Part shown: positions 35,958 through 47,965 of the stretch, one piece after another | How positions within the stretch are numbered: the first letter of the stretch is position 1 | Layout of the letters: each line of letters begins with the position of its first letter | NCBI GenBank assembly: GCA_030268105.1 | Contig: BSDZ01000103.1 | Span: 1,058,501 to 1,122,500, forward strand | From: Volvox africanus | Taxonomy: Eukaryota > Chlorophyta > Chlorophyceae > Chlamydomonadales > Volvocaceae | Direction: 5' to 3' | Length of the DNA stretch: 64,000 bases | Notes under the pieces: generated by a model | What the model was told of the DNA's origin: nothing | What the model saw: only the letters and a program-made list of their open reading frames with translations | Database searches by the model: none | Position numbers and translations under genes: made by a program

Positions 35958-38900
35958 TGATGATAGTGCTCTGGTGTGTAGCGCAGATGAGGAGACACAC
36001 AAACGACGGCGCTGAAAGTGCTGAAGCGCGGAAATATGCGGTGGCGGCTTCGACTTGCTGCGCGTACGACAGTGGACGGCAGCGATTTCCGAGTCGCCCC
36101 TTTGGCAGTATGCCTATGGATATTTGGGTAGTTAGTTCCGTCCCCTCTGTTTGGGATTTGGTTGTTAGATAGTAAGTCAGCACTTTTAGATTTTTGGATT
36201 CTCTTTCGTATTTCTCTAGCATTCAGCCACAGCCGAATTCTACTTTATTCTGCGTGTACGTTGTTTAGAACATAAGGGACTGTCATGCTGCATGACCTCC
36301 TTCCTTTAAGGGCTAACAGCATTTTCCTTCAGACTTATATCGTCCTGCGGCCAGCGACTGAGCTTAAAACATGCATTCAAATTGCAAGAAGTTGTTGTGC
36401 GTTACTTTGAAGTTGACGGCGTCGATAGTGTGACGGTGTTATGACTTGGACTTATGAGTTTCGCGCCAAGAATGGAAAAGGAAACGGCCGGAGTTGGTCG
36501 CTTTGGTCGGAAGACGTTGGAGATGTAGGGTTAAGGGGAGAACTTGCTGGGATGTGTGGATTGTCGCAGACAAGAAGCACCCGATCAGTTGCTGGGAGCG
36601 TCTGTTTGGGAACGAATGGGGAACGGGCTTCGTTGGTCGGTCGCAACGCACGCATGTTGGCTGCGCTTTTACTTCACCCGGCCAAACGACCCATGTGGGC
36701 AAAGCCATCGTACAGGAATTCTTTCCGGGTGTATTGCGCCATGGAAAAGCCATAAGGCCCACTTAATGAAGGATGCAGCGCGAAGGGGTTCCGTATAGCT
36801 GTGGATAATTGAAATGAGGTAGGAGTCTTGAAAGGGGCAGAAACACTTCTGGTCGCTCTTACGACAAAACGTGCCCTGACCTCATTTCCCAACACATGCA
36901 TTGCCATCTGCGTTTTGCATCTTATGCGCGATGCGGCTGCATGTGTCAAATTTTGACGATCTTACATGCTGCTGGAACTCCTCAACTAAAGCGCGCACGG
37001 GTAGGGCCCTCGTGGACAAACACGGTGATTTGACAGCGATTTGGACAAAAATGTTTTGTGCGAGGAGTTGGTTGTCCGGAATAGACAAAATGACTCCTTC
37101 TAACGCTCGTGCTTGTTGACGCGCGACTCCCATGCGTGTGCGGTTGATGACTGGTGCGGTTAATGACTGGTTGATCACTTTTGTGCGTGACTTTTTAAGC
37201 TGGATGTGGATGTGGTGACTTTTTTGAGCGGCCGCCGCAGGGGTGCTTTGAAAGGTTGTGCTTGACATTCGACATTTGACATTTGGCGTGAGGGCGATAT
37301 GTCTTTTTAGTCAGAGTCGAAACGTATGTGTGACACTGTGTGCGCGCGCTGCTATCCGCTTGGGCTTATTAATGGGTGGAGGTCTGCGCGATTTGGATGT
37401 GGGAATGGTCGTTTCTACGTGCCGCCATATGGCGGCTTGCTGCCACAGCAGCAGTGACCATGCCCGTAAAACTAGTCGCGCGCTCTCTGGTCTGATAGGC
37501 ATTGCGTATGCTGTTATCACAGTAGTGTGTTCTAGAGAACCATCTAATGACCTCAGACTTAAGTTGACTATTGTGCGCGTGCGCAAATGAAGGGTGATTG
37601 GCAAAGGAAAAAAGCGGACGTGTTGTAGATGTTGTGCCTAATTTGCAAGAGGCAAAACGCGCAAGTGAGATGAGATGCCGCGACAATTCACGGCATGTTG
37701 AAATTGGGAGAGAAGCATATATGGATGGCAGCGGTAGATGGATGCTGCGCGCGAGTCCTTATTGCTTGTTGTTTTGCGTCGATCGTTTCGACCAGATCAC
37801 CAGGATCGATGCGCCAGAATGAAGAGATGCGCCCGCAATTGGGCATATTCGTGCAATCGAAGCTGTGCATATGATTGTATATGTGCGGCGCCACAATAGT
37901 CCATTTTGTCAGTCACTTCTTCACAGAGATACCATATATAACGGCAACGCTTGTGTTATGGCTCTGTGATAAGTTGACTATTGACAGGCGATTGTTCACT
38001 AAGGGCAGGGTTGCGACAATTTGTCGCACCTCGAGATCGCAACAGCTGTTGGGGTTCAGGTTGCCACCTCATGTCCTCACTGGAGCTTACCGGACCATAT
38101 TGTTGTCATATTTGGACAAACATATATCCACTTCAGTTTTGTAATAATCGCCAAATTGTTTATAGTCCGTGATCCCTACGCTCCCTTCTTCAACTTCTCG
38201 TCGTACGCCCAACGGACCATCTTTTAAGGAACAAAACAAGATCGATGTGGTGGCTACATCACACTGTGATAACAGTGATCTTTATTTTCCGCTGGAGTAG
38301 GGATACGAAGATGCATTCAATTTAGAGCTGATACGACAGATGGTGGGGACCAGGATAAACGAATCAGATAATAGATATTGGTCGGCTGATCCAACCTTGT
38401 GGTTGGTTACAAGGCGGGACCGCTTCAAAGGACAGACTGGATTGTCTATTACGCCTTCTTTACACCGTTGTTTGGGTTACGGGCTAGACGCCCTCATAAG
38501 CGCAGGTAAGCGCCATGAGATCCCTTGCGCTACAAACATCGTCCCTGGTGCGTTTTATGTTGGACAAATAGAAGTAGCGACGTACAGATGTGGGGACGTA
38601 CAGACGTGGGGACGTACGCGTGTGTTTTCTGGTTTCTGTTTGGAAAGATAAGGACCCCGCCTAAAAGACGAACGATTCCCTTGCTCCTGATCCTTCTGTA
38701 CCTGCAGATCGGTGCAGGTCGGTGCCGAAAGGTGCATAATGCCCCCACGTTGCGACTCGTCAGAGCAAGGTCAGTGTGAGGGGGCTGCCCCCCCTCCCCG
38801 CAGGACACGAGCCTTTCCTGCCACTTGCCCTTTCACGCTCTCCCGTACGTTCATTTCATTTCATTTCTATGCCATGTCTTCCCGCTACCTGCTTTCTCAT

Positions 38901-39843
38901 TTAACACCAATCAACAGAAAAAATCCCCCCCATGATGATGATGATGATCATGATCATCATCACATCCCGTCACTTCACCTCAAACACTACCGGCAGTCGA
39001 CCAGGATCTCTGGCAACACCACCACACGATCAGCAAAACCGAAATGCGGCTCCTTCAGCCGCTCCAATGCCGCAACTGCCAATCTAACCATCAAGGGAGC
39101 TCCCTTCGAAGCCCCTCAGGAGCAAACAGATCCGCACTGCCGTCATCCCTCTCGTCAGCGTGCACCTCCCTCTCTCTCAACCCCTCTCTTAATCTGTCCG
39201 TCTCTCTCCCCCCATCTCTCTATCACTGACTCAGTTTCACTCTGAACCTCCTTCTCCTATCTCCTTCCCGTGTAACGTCCGCTAGGTGTTTGCTCCCCCA
39301 GGTTTCCCCCGTTGTTATTCGACTTCCCCCGGTTCTACCCTGTGCACCTGGGCCCTTTGTTCGTCATACACACATACATACGTTTATCTATGTGCATGTA
39401 TTTGTGTATATATGTGTTATATGTATGCTCAGGCCCCCTGCATTGCCTTCCGTACATAATCTGCGCCCCATACCTCTTCTATAGTCGCTACGCCCCGTGA
39501 CAGACCAAACGTTTCAGCCGCATTGGATTAGTGGCCAGGCCTGCGGGCCCACACTCCATTCCATTACACTGGGCAGTACACTTTACAATACTGTCACGTC
39601 ATTAATGCACCCCTTATGGCAATACGGACCCTGAAGCGCTGAGGCCCAATACATCCGTCTCCTTCCCCTCTCCACACACCCGCCTGCCACCACTGTCGTC
39701 AGCTGCCTGACATGCTCCAACATGCTGCCTACTTTCCTCCCAACCTCCCAACCTCTTTACACATATGGCCCCAACCTCGTCCTCCTTTTCTTTCTCCTTT
39801 CCCCCTGGACCCGGTCGATGCCAACTCCGCCACTTGGTCCGTC
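35958..39843. other. Gene-poor spacer between convergent genes
   Basis: This region lies between the 3' ends of the giant gene (+) and lipoyl synthase (-). I see no gene with splice or motif support. Small repeats are present: three copies of a GACGTACAGA(T/C)GTGGG-like unit near 38578-38620 and a GAT/ATC run around 38935-38965. Open frames such as 36882-37268 (-) and 38340-38651 (+) are unassigned. No TGTAA was noticed in the first 500 bases beyond the giant gene. For lipoyl synthase, TGTAA signals occur on the minus strand at 39761-39757 and 39587-39583. Confidence 0.45.
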
Positions 39844-42800
39844 TTACACGGGTATTCCGACAGCCGCCGCCGCCCCCCCTTCCTCTTGCCGCTGCTGTTC
39901 GCGGCGGCCCTTGAGGACATTGGAGATGTAGAACTCGCCAGCGCGGTAAGAGCTGCGGACCATGGGCCCGCTGGCCGCGTACAGGAAACCCATCTCCTGA
40001 GGTATAGTACGGTACAGTGTACGGTACGGAACGGCCGACCATGCTATTGATGTTCAGTTCGCAATCACGATCATGGAAGGTTCGATTTCGTACCTCGAAA
40101 GTCGGGTTACAGAGTAGAGCTACGTTATGTTGGCTTATGTTGTTTTATAGGTTTCATAGATACCCCTGTCATAAAACATGGCGCTCTCGAGTCGCCAACA
40201 GAATGGCTGACGGGACTGAACAGTGAATGGGCGGTGCAGAAGACTAGAATGCCAAAGGGGCCTTATGCCGTGTAGAATCTAACCCAAAAAAATCCCAGAA
40301 ACACGTGGAATTGTGGATAGTTGCATAGAATATATGTACAGAAAACATGTATATCCTATGGAATATAGGGAGAGAAGGAAAAACTCCGTTCACTCCAACT
40401 CTAGCGATGCCGTCCCGGCTCAGTCCCTAAGAACACATGCCCACTGTAATTGCAGCAATTGAGTGCCGAAAAGACGTTTCTCGAGATGCTGACGATGTAT
40501 GTGCTTCTCGCAACTGATATGACGTTGTATGTGTATGTGTTTATGTATGTATGTATGCCGTACATTAAACGAGTACTATGACAATGGTCTCTTCACGATA
40601 TTCTTCAGCCAGGCGGACTCCAGCCAGGAGACCATACTCCTTTAGGGCCCACCTGCGCCAGCTGTTCATAAGCCTTGAAAGCGTCCGGCGTCACGAATTC
40701 CGAAACTGCCATGTGCTTCTTCGTGGGCCTCATATACTGACCCAACGTCACCACATCAACGTCGTGGGCGCTAAGATCCAATTTTGGATTTTGCGTGGGA
40801 AAAGGAGTTGGCAGTTATTGGTCACGGGCGGGGTTTAGGTCTCCGGTATCCTGGCAGGTACTTGTTTACTGCTTTTGTGCTTGTTTCGGGGGGTTGATTT
40901 CGGTCGGGTTCTCGGGGTTTCGGAGCTTGTAAAGATCAGTGACAGGTACAGACAGACAGACAGACAGAAGGCCCGACACGCGTCAGGACTTGTGCGTCCA
41001 CACACGCAAACAGTCCCGCACCGCCCCTCACCGTAGCGCCTTCAGTGCTTCCACCACTTCCTGTTGCGATTCTCCACACCCCAGCATAATGCTGCTTTTC
41101 GTAATCTGGAAGCACGGCGGTTGAGTTGGTTGTGGCGGTTATAGTAGGACTGGCATCGGTGTCAAGGTGGTGCTGGGGATATATGCACAACCGGAACAAT
41201 TTAGTTATCCATGGCCCTGGTTGGTATGGCATTCTAAACGGTTTTGGAAGCTATTTTTTTATATATTTTATTCGCCTCACACACTGGTGAAGCAGGAAGC
41301 CGCAATAATTCATGTGTACTAACCTTATTCATACCGTAGGCACGATACAATGTCTCTGGAAGTTTCAGGATCGATCCCGACTGACAGCGGGAAAATATTC
41401 TCCACTGGCTGAGGGTGGATGTAGTGATGGACCGTCGTGTGGACCTCTATCATACACAGTGACTTTCGAGTCGACTAGAAGTGGAGTGGTTCAAAAACCA
41501 TATAAAACGTATCCCTTTACCTGCGCGCCGAGCTCCTTAGCCCGTTGTAACGTCCTGAGACTCTGAGACCAACCCGCCCGCCGGTCCCGAACAACACCCT
41601 GTACGAAAGTACAGCAGGTTACGATCGCTGCGTCAAGAAGTACATGCCACGATAATGTCATGAATTCCGGAGTGGAAAGAGACACAACCAGAAAGTGTCG
41701 AAGATAAAAAGCGAGCAAATTGCGCATACTTCCACTTGAACTTATCCTGATGAATAAAAACAATAACCGAGTAACAATGACCAATGATAAACACCAGCAA
41801 CTAACCTACCTGTAACCGCTCAACGGTTTCGATGTTGTGGGCGTAAACATCCAGACCGCTGTCCACAATGGTCTGCATAATGGTCGTCGAGAGATCCTTC
41901 GTCAGACACTTCCAGTTCTCTCCGAAACCTAGTGAAGTGGGAGCGGCGACCCCCAACTATTAAACTATCCTCCTCCAATCCCGCGTGGGCCCTATCCCAT
42001 CTATATGGCTTAATGGCCATGTAGCACCTCGCCCAGTAGGAGGCAACGCGCAGCGCTCAATTATTTTCTGTTATATTCTAGATACCTATCAGCTTGATGC
42101 TGCTTAGCACGTAGGTAGTTGTTAGTAATGCATTGTTAGGAGAGCAGCATCATAAGTAATAAATTATCAGGAATAGAAAAATAGAATAGAATAGAATAGA
42201 ATAGAATAGAATAGAATAGAATAGAATAGAATAGAATAGAATAGAATAGAATAGAATACAGGCAAGAGCAGTACAGCATGTGTGTGTATCTCCGCCGACA
42301 ACCCCCCTAAGGGCCACCTTGACACAGTCCATGTTGCCCTGAAAGTCGGGCACCAGCGCCTCGACCAACAGAGACCCATGGGTCTTCTGCTTCAGCAGCC
42401 GAATGGTCGACGCAATGTGCGCCGCGCCGCCATCCGGCAGATCATCCCGGTCCACACTGCAACGAACATGAAATGGTATTGAGGTATATCAGTAGTCGTG
42501 AGTACGACAACGCTGATCTTCATTCGTACGCCACGATTAGCTGTACCAACAGGTGTCTGTGTTTTCTTACGCTAACCTGACATACGCGGAACAGTGACCG
42601 GACGGTTGAAATGCGGCAGTTATGTCAATAAGCAGGGAATGGCAAGTAACTGAAGTCTATTGTCAGTCACGTCATCCAGACGATAAATGGTGTACGACAA
42701 AATTTGTCAGCCCACTTTTCGTCTCGGTCCTCTTCAATATCGTTTCCTCTCCCCCCACCTCCTTTACTAGCCCCCTAGCCAGACGCCAATATCCAGTACC

Positions 42801-43101
42801 AGTACCAGTACCAATGATAAATCACTGGTGTTGTTGTTCTCCTTGTTGTTCTTGTTTGCGGTAGTTTGGAATTTGTGTGTTTCTCAATAGCAAAAGCAGT
42901 ACCCGGTCTCTGGTCTGTTCGCCTCCCCCCTCTCTCCACACCTCGTCAGCACCACGTAATCCAAACCCCACGCCGCAATTGCCTTGGACACGTTCTCCGG
43001 CTCGTTGGGGTCCAGGGGGGCCGGGGCCTTAGACGTCTTCACGGCACAGAACCTGAGCAGTCCCGCAGTCGCATAAGCGCACTAAAGAAGTTACACACAC
43101 A

Positions 43102-43192
<91 letters not shown>

Positions 43193-44979
43193 TGTACGTA
43201 TTACGTATACGTATCCCTGTATATTTATATATTACGTATACGTATTTTTTTATTTCGTGTGTATTAGCATTATATCTATAAGCATTATCAAAATTTTAAT
43301 GCTTCCCAGAAATGCGTATCTAAACATGCGTATGTAAATTGTTATAAGGTATATGATGATATTTGTGCCCTCCGTTAATGTATTGCAAAAGGTTGGGAGA
43401 GGGAGTGCTGGGAAGCGTAGCAATCGCCTGTTGAAATCGCCCGTTTGTTCGCCTGCCCGACTCTTCGCCTTCGCCTGCCCGACCCCAAGGCCCCAAAAGC
43501 CCAACAGGCCGCAGCACTGCCTCCTCCTTCTCGCGACAGGCCCTCCTCATCACCTGCAGCCCCGCGTACACGTATCCCCCATGAGCATGATGGTGGCGGT
43601 GGCGGTGTGGCCGTCGCCCCCGCCCCAGCATTCTCCTAGGTTGGGACAGCGAGCCTCCTCACACACAGTCGCGAGCTTCAGCTCCCGCAACTTGGCCTTG
43701 ATCTCTGTGATTGGGTTCGCGTTCGCGTGAATATGCGTGTAAGTATCATGTATACGTGGTGAAAGTAAAGCTATGTAAAGCAAATAAAGTGAAGTGACGT
43801 GAATTAAAGCAAGGCTGGCCGGGCAGGACGAGGGTATGGTCTCCGGTGCACGTTGGACGACACACACCCTCCCCTCAGCCCCTCACCCCCTCACCCGTAT
43901 ACTTGTCACCACCAGGCAGTTTGGAGCGCTTCATCCAGTCGGGCTTCCGTCTCTTAGCCTGCGCGCGCGTGTGTGCGTGTGTCTGTGTGCGTGTGTCTGT
44001 TGTACGTGTGTGTATCGGGTCGTGTTGAGATTGCAACCCATCAGCCATCGCCTCAAGGAGCTAGCAAACAAGCCATAAATGAATTTTTCACAACTGCCCA
44101 GCGAACTGTCACCACCGACCCGTACCGCACCGTCCAACTCGGCGCTTCAACGCTGTACTTCTCCGCAATCTCCTGACCGGTCAGGAAATCCGAAAAGTCG
44201 GGGCCTGGTACGACACGCGGATCGTGCGCACCGAAACCAAAGTGCGGATTGGTACACAGGAGAGGAAGGGATAACATGTTATATTGCTATATCCGAGAAT
44301 TATACGGAGCACCCCTTCAAGCCTCCTCCCGCTCCCCCTTCACCCTCCATTCGTGTCTTCCATTCCGCTAATCCACTCCCTCCTCTTCCGCTTCTCTCCC
44401 TCCTTACTTCTCCTTCCTTATGACCACCAGGGTTGAATTGGAAAAGCTGCATGGGGCACGGGAGAGGCGCGACTGCCCGCTTCTGCTCATCTGTCCGTCC
44501 ATCGTCTATCCGTATGCTGGCCCACATATACACGCATGCATGTGTGTTTCCCCATCGCCTTTCTGCCGTCTTGGTGGTCAACACCCCCCACACACACACA
44601 GGCAGGGCAGGCAAGGAGCTTGGGGGAAACTTGAAGATGCCCGATCCCGAGGGGCAGTGGGTTTTGGCGTGCCGTGTGCCGTACCTTGGGCTAACTTTTT
44701 TCGGAGGGCTTCGACAGCAAATGGAGGAGGTTGCTGGTGGCCGGAGGTGGATGCGACCGGCTGCGCTGCCGCGGCAGCACTCTCTGCGGGAGCGTGAGCT
44801 ACACCGGCAGCTGTCGTCACGCTTGCACAGCTGCTGCACGAGGATGGCCATGGCAGCCAGGCAGATGCCGTCGCCGCTGACGACGATGACGCAAGAAGCG
44901 CACTCCCAGCAAGCTGCTGCACCTGGTGTGAAATCCATGGCCCACTAGCGCGGAACAGGATGGATCCGGTGAACGCCAT
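39844..44979 (-). CDS. LIP1: Lipoyl synthase, mitochondrial type (439 aa)
   Basis: Eleven exons on the minus strand: 44685-44979, 44131-44204, 43895-43958, 43554-43704, 42942-43052, 42318-42456, 41810-41872, 41521-41598, 41032-41105, 40653-40770 and 39844-39996. They sum to 440 codons with every junction in frame. The radical-SAM enzyme inserts two sulfurs into octanoyl groups on lipoyl-domain proteins such as pyruvate dehydrogenase E2. The auxiliary cluster motif CX4CX5C ([12 protein letters not shown]) and the radical-SAM motif CX3CX2C (CTRGCRFC) are both intact, as is the C-terminal RSSYRAGEF. Sequence signatures (LVPDF, MLGCGE, GQYMRPT, VTPDAF, EMGF) match mitochondrial rather than plastid plant isoforms. 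The first about 60 residues are rich in Ala/Ser and hydrophobic residues, fitting a transit peptide. The ATG chosen is the first in the exon-1 frame ([13 protein letters not shown]). The gene is divergent from RPS9. Confidence 0.95.
42181..42258. repeat. ATAGA pentanucleotide microsatellite in a lipoyl synthase intron
   Basis: About sixteen copies of ATAGA lie in the intron between the exons 42318-42456 and 41810-41872. Confidence 0.95.
43105..43182. repeat. AT dinucleotide microsatellite in a lipoyl synthase intron
   Basis: Roughly 39 uninterrupted AT repeats lie in the intron 43053-43553, followed by a degenerate TTACGTATA-rich tail to about 43250. Confidence 0.95.
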
Positions 44980-45352
44980 GAACTTCTGGCTTGAAGGTGT
45001 CGCGAACAAAACCGTATAAAGCCGATTAAAAATACTAAGTTTTAGAGCGCTTGTGTAAATGTGCTATGCTTGGCACGCCGAATCGTTCTAGGTGGAACTG
45101 TAGGGAAAGGTGACCGTTATAATGGAAATGCGTCTGTGCGTCACACGGCACAGGTCCATTGCCTTCTAGCGTCTTTTATATTATAACTCTATCGCTTATA
45201 GAACTTACTTTTCCAATGGGCAGCAGTGAGAGGCAGAAGTGGCTGTGGCTCCAGGAGAGGCGTCGGGGCACGTCGTACCTCCATATTGCCTGGGCAAGCT
45301 GAATTATGCCTTTCTCTTTCAACTCCTTGGAGGGCGTCGGGGAGTTGCCAAG
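44980..45352. promoter_or_regulatory. Divergent promoter region of lipoyl synthase and RPS9
   Basis: The two start codons are 373 bases apart and point away from each other, so both promoters and 5' leaders must share this space. An AT-rich TTTTATATTATAACT run at about 45174-45188 is a possible TATA-like element for RPS9, about 170 bases before its ATG. No further motif is claimed. Confidence 0.6.
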
Positions 45353-46755
45353 ATGCCGAAGATAGCGTTCTACCGCAATTGTAAGCGGCCGTGCTTTCTA
45401 TTTGGGCTGGGGCGGCTGACAGGACAGTGCAGCCGGCTCTTCAGCTTGGCGAACTGTGAACGAAATGCCTTCACTCCAAGGCGTATCGATGAATCATGTA
45501 GACGGCCACACGCTCCCGCGCCGCCCATGTCGTCCCATGAAGGCCGCCAAAGGCTTGGATATTACTAGCGGCGACGATATTAGTAAAGGGATTGATTCGT
45601 GCAACTTGGAATATTATTAATTATCTCCTGTAATCTTCCTTCATTAATTTTGCCACAGATGGCAAGACTTTCAAGAAGCCCAGGCGTCCATATGAGAAGG
45701 AGCGCCTGGACGCTGAGCTGAAGCTGGTTGGTGAATATGGCCTGCGCAACAAGCGTGAGCTGTGGCGCGTTCAGATGGTTCTGAGCAAGATTCGAAATGC
45801 TGCGCGTGTTCTGCTCACCCTGGAAGAGAAGGACCCGAAGCGTATCTTCGAGGGCAATGCGCTGATGCGGCGTATGAACCGCTACGGCCTCCTGAACGAG
45901 AGTCAGGACAAGCTGGATTACGTGCTGGCGCTGACCCCCCAGGTGAGCCGCCGACTTCGGCGGCAGCTCCGCGTAAACCCCAGCTGCACCAATCAGATAA
46001 ATCGTCAGCTATGGTTTTCGTATGCTTATGGGAGTTGAATACGCAGTTTTGTGGCGAGCGCATGTACAGTGGGCCGTCACCGGACTCGATATGCAGCCAT
46101 CACAGCAATACGTTATTGCTGAGTTCTGCATTCTGCATACACAGTCGTGATTGCACTCCGCTCGCAGGATTTCCTGGAGCGGCGCTTGCAGACCCTGGTG
46201 TTCAAGCAGGGCCTGGCGAAGTCCATCCACCATGCTCGTGTGCTCATCCGCCAGCGCCATATCCGGTGGGTCGTAACGAAACTAGGAGCTTCCTGCCTGT
46301 GGGGCCAGGGTCTGGCAGTGCGGGCACTGGTCTGGGTTAACGGCGGGTGTTCTAATGTGGCGTCTGTCATCGTACCACTTCCTTGGGAACCTCCCACGTG
46401 TGTTATACAACCGCGCTCGCCTAAAACATTTGTTGTCAAGATCGGTGCCATATTTATGCTATAATATGGATCCATTGGCGGTGTTAGAAACCTTTATTCG
46501 AGCATGTGTCTTGTTCGTGGCTCGTTGCAAATATATAAACGCGCTGACTGCCCGTCTGTTCATACGATGCACAGTGCGTGATGTTCGCACATCTGGGTTT
46601 TCTTGTACTTGCCCCCTGACAGGGTGGGCAAGCAGGTGGTGAACGTGCCCAGCTTCATGGTGCGCGTGGACAGCCAGAAGCACATCGACTTCGCCCTCAC
46701 TAGCCCCTTCGGGGGCGGCCGCCCGGGTCGCGTCAAGCGGAAGAACGCCAAGTAA
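45353..46755 (+). CDS. RPS9: 40S ribosomal protein S9 (uS4), 180 aa
   Basis: Four exons: 45353-45380, 45659-45942, 46168-46265 and 46623-46755. All phases agree and the sum is 181 codons. The protein starts [20 protein letters not shown], followed by [20 protein letters not shown]. The S4 RNA-binding region reads [19 protein letters not shown], then [20 protein letters not shown], and the end is [15 protein letters not shown]. uS4 binds 18S rRNA in the small-subunit body and helps maintain decoding accuracy and helicase activity at the mRNA entry. The first coding exon is only 28 bases, common for ribosomal protein genes. A TGTAA at 47168-47172 is a candidate polyadenylation signal. Confidence 0.97.
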
Positions 46756-47965
46756 GACAGCCAGTGGGACATGAGTAGGGCAGGGCTGACTAGAAACGTC
46801 CAATATCTATGGAAGGACTACGTAAATAGATGAAAGTGGTGGATTAATAGGGTTTAGGATAAATTAATATCTGACCTTGAAAGTCCAGTTGGTGCTTCGA
46901 ACTCAGGAAAATATTTGTATGCTCGGTTAAGTTGATGAAATGGACCAGTCTATTGAGTTTATTTCAAAAGGCTTGTCAGGATGTCACGCATTGGGTCCAG
47001 TTATTATACCAAAGTACAAGCACGAGTTTGCACATCAAGAATGGTTTGTCCATCGTGACCATTACTGGGCGCCTGTCGATTCAACCTTCCCCCGTGTAGG
47101 AAGGGCGGCGATGGTGGCGACGACGACGAGTAAGCGATTGCATTCTCGTTACAGCAAGGAGGGATATTGTAAAAACCCCGCCCCGAAAAGTCTGAATTGT
47201 TTCATTTGCGCACGATTTGAAACGTTGTACTTCAAGCTGCGCAGCTAAGCAGTCAGATATTGCATCGTAGGTTTAGACCATTAGCAACAGTCTGGTCTAC
47301 ACGGTGTCACCACTTTCGGGGATACTCTTCATCTTATGCTGAGGTTATACAATAAACCAGTCAAACGGGGCGAGTTTTATTTAGCCTAACTAGTTTACAG
47401 AGCGTTCAGTAATAACATGGGCGAAATCAGGGCAGCGTACGCTGTACATGAAAGAGCGTAATCTAAATTACATGAATACTTAAATTCCGCAATCATTAGC
47501 GTCGATTATGCACGGTAGCGGGCTTAAAAGCGCTGTGAATCCGGTCGAGATGACCGATAAAAGTCCGAATACACAAAACTGCCTTGCAAGTCTCTCCCTG
47601 CATGTGCTAACTGATTCAAACATCCGGTTGCAGTTTAAATTCCTCATATCCGTACATTACATCCAAATGCACCATCTTGCATACAGACTGATTTCCTTCC
47701 TTCAGAGATGAGTTCACCTGCGGCACGCTATTGTACGTCGTGTCCTCATCCTCACAGCCTGCGCGAATACATCTAGGAATGCAAGTAATACCCTTACCCG
47801 CACGACAATGCAAAGGAAAACGGCCTCACGGTGTGATGGAAAAATAGCAATTTCCGCCCTTGGTAAGCCGCGCAAGTGTAGAACAGGCGTTAAGCCGCTC
47901 GCAAAGTGCGGCGCTCCAATATAGGACAGCGCGATACAGCGGCGGATTTGCAGCCGTGATTCTCA
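46756..47965. other. Spacer between convergent RPS9 and SKA3-like genes
   Basis: This holds the two 3' untranslated regions. TGTAA occurs on the plus strand at 47168-47172. On the minus strand it occurs at 47661-47657 (about 305 bases beyond the SKA3-like stop) and 47472-47468. No further gene is supported. Confidence 0.5.

Noticed and set aside
36882..37268. Minus-strand 128-codon frame in the gene-poor spacer
   Set aside because: Composition is not obviously random, but it has no known motif, splice context or polyadenylation signal to support it.
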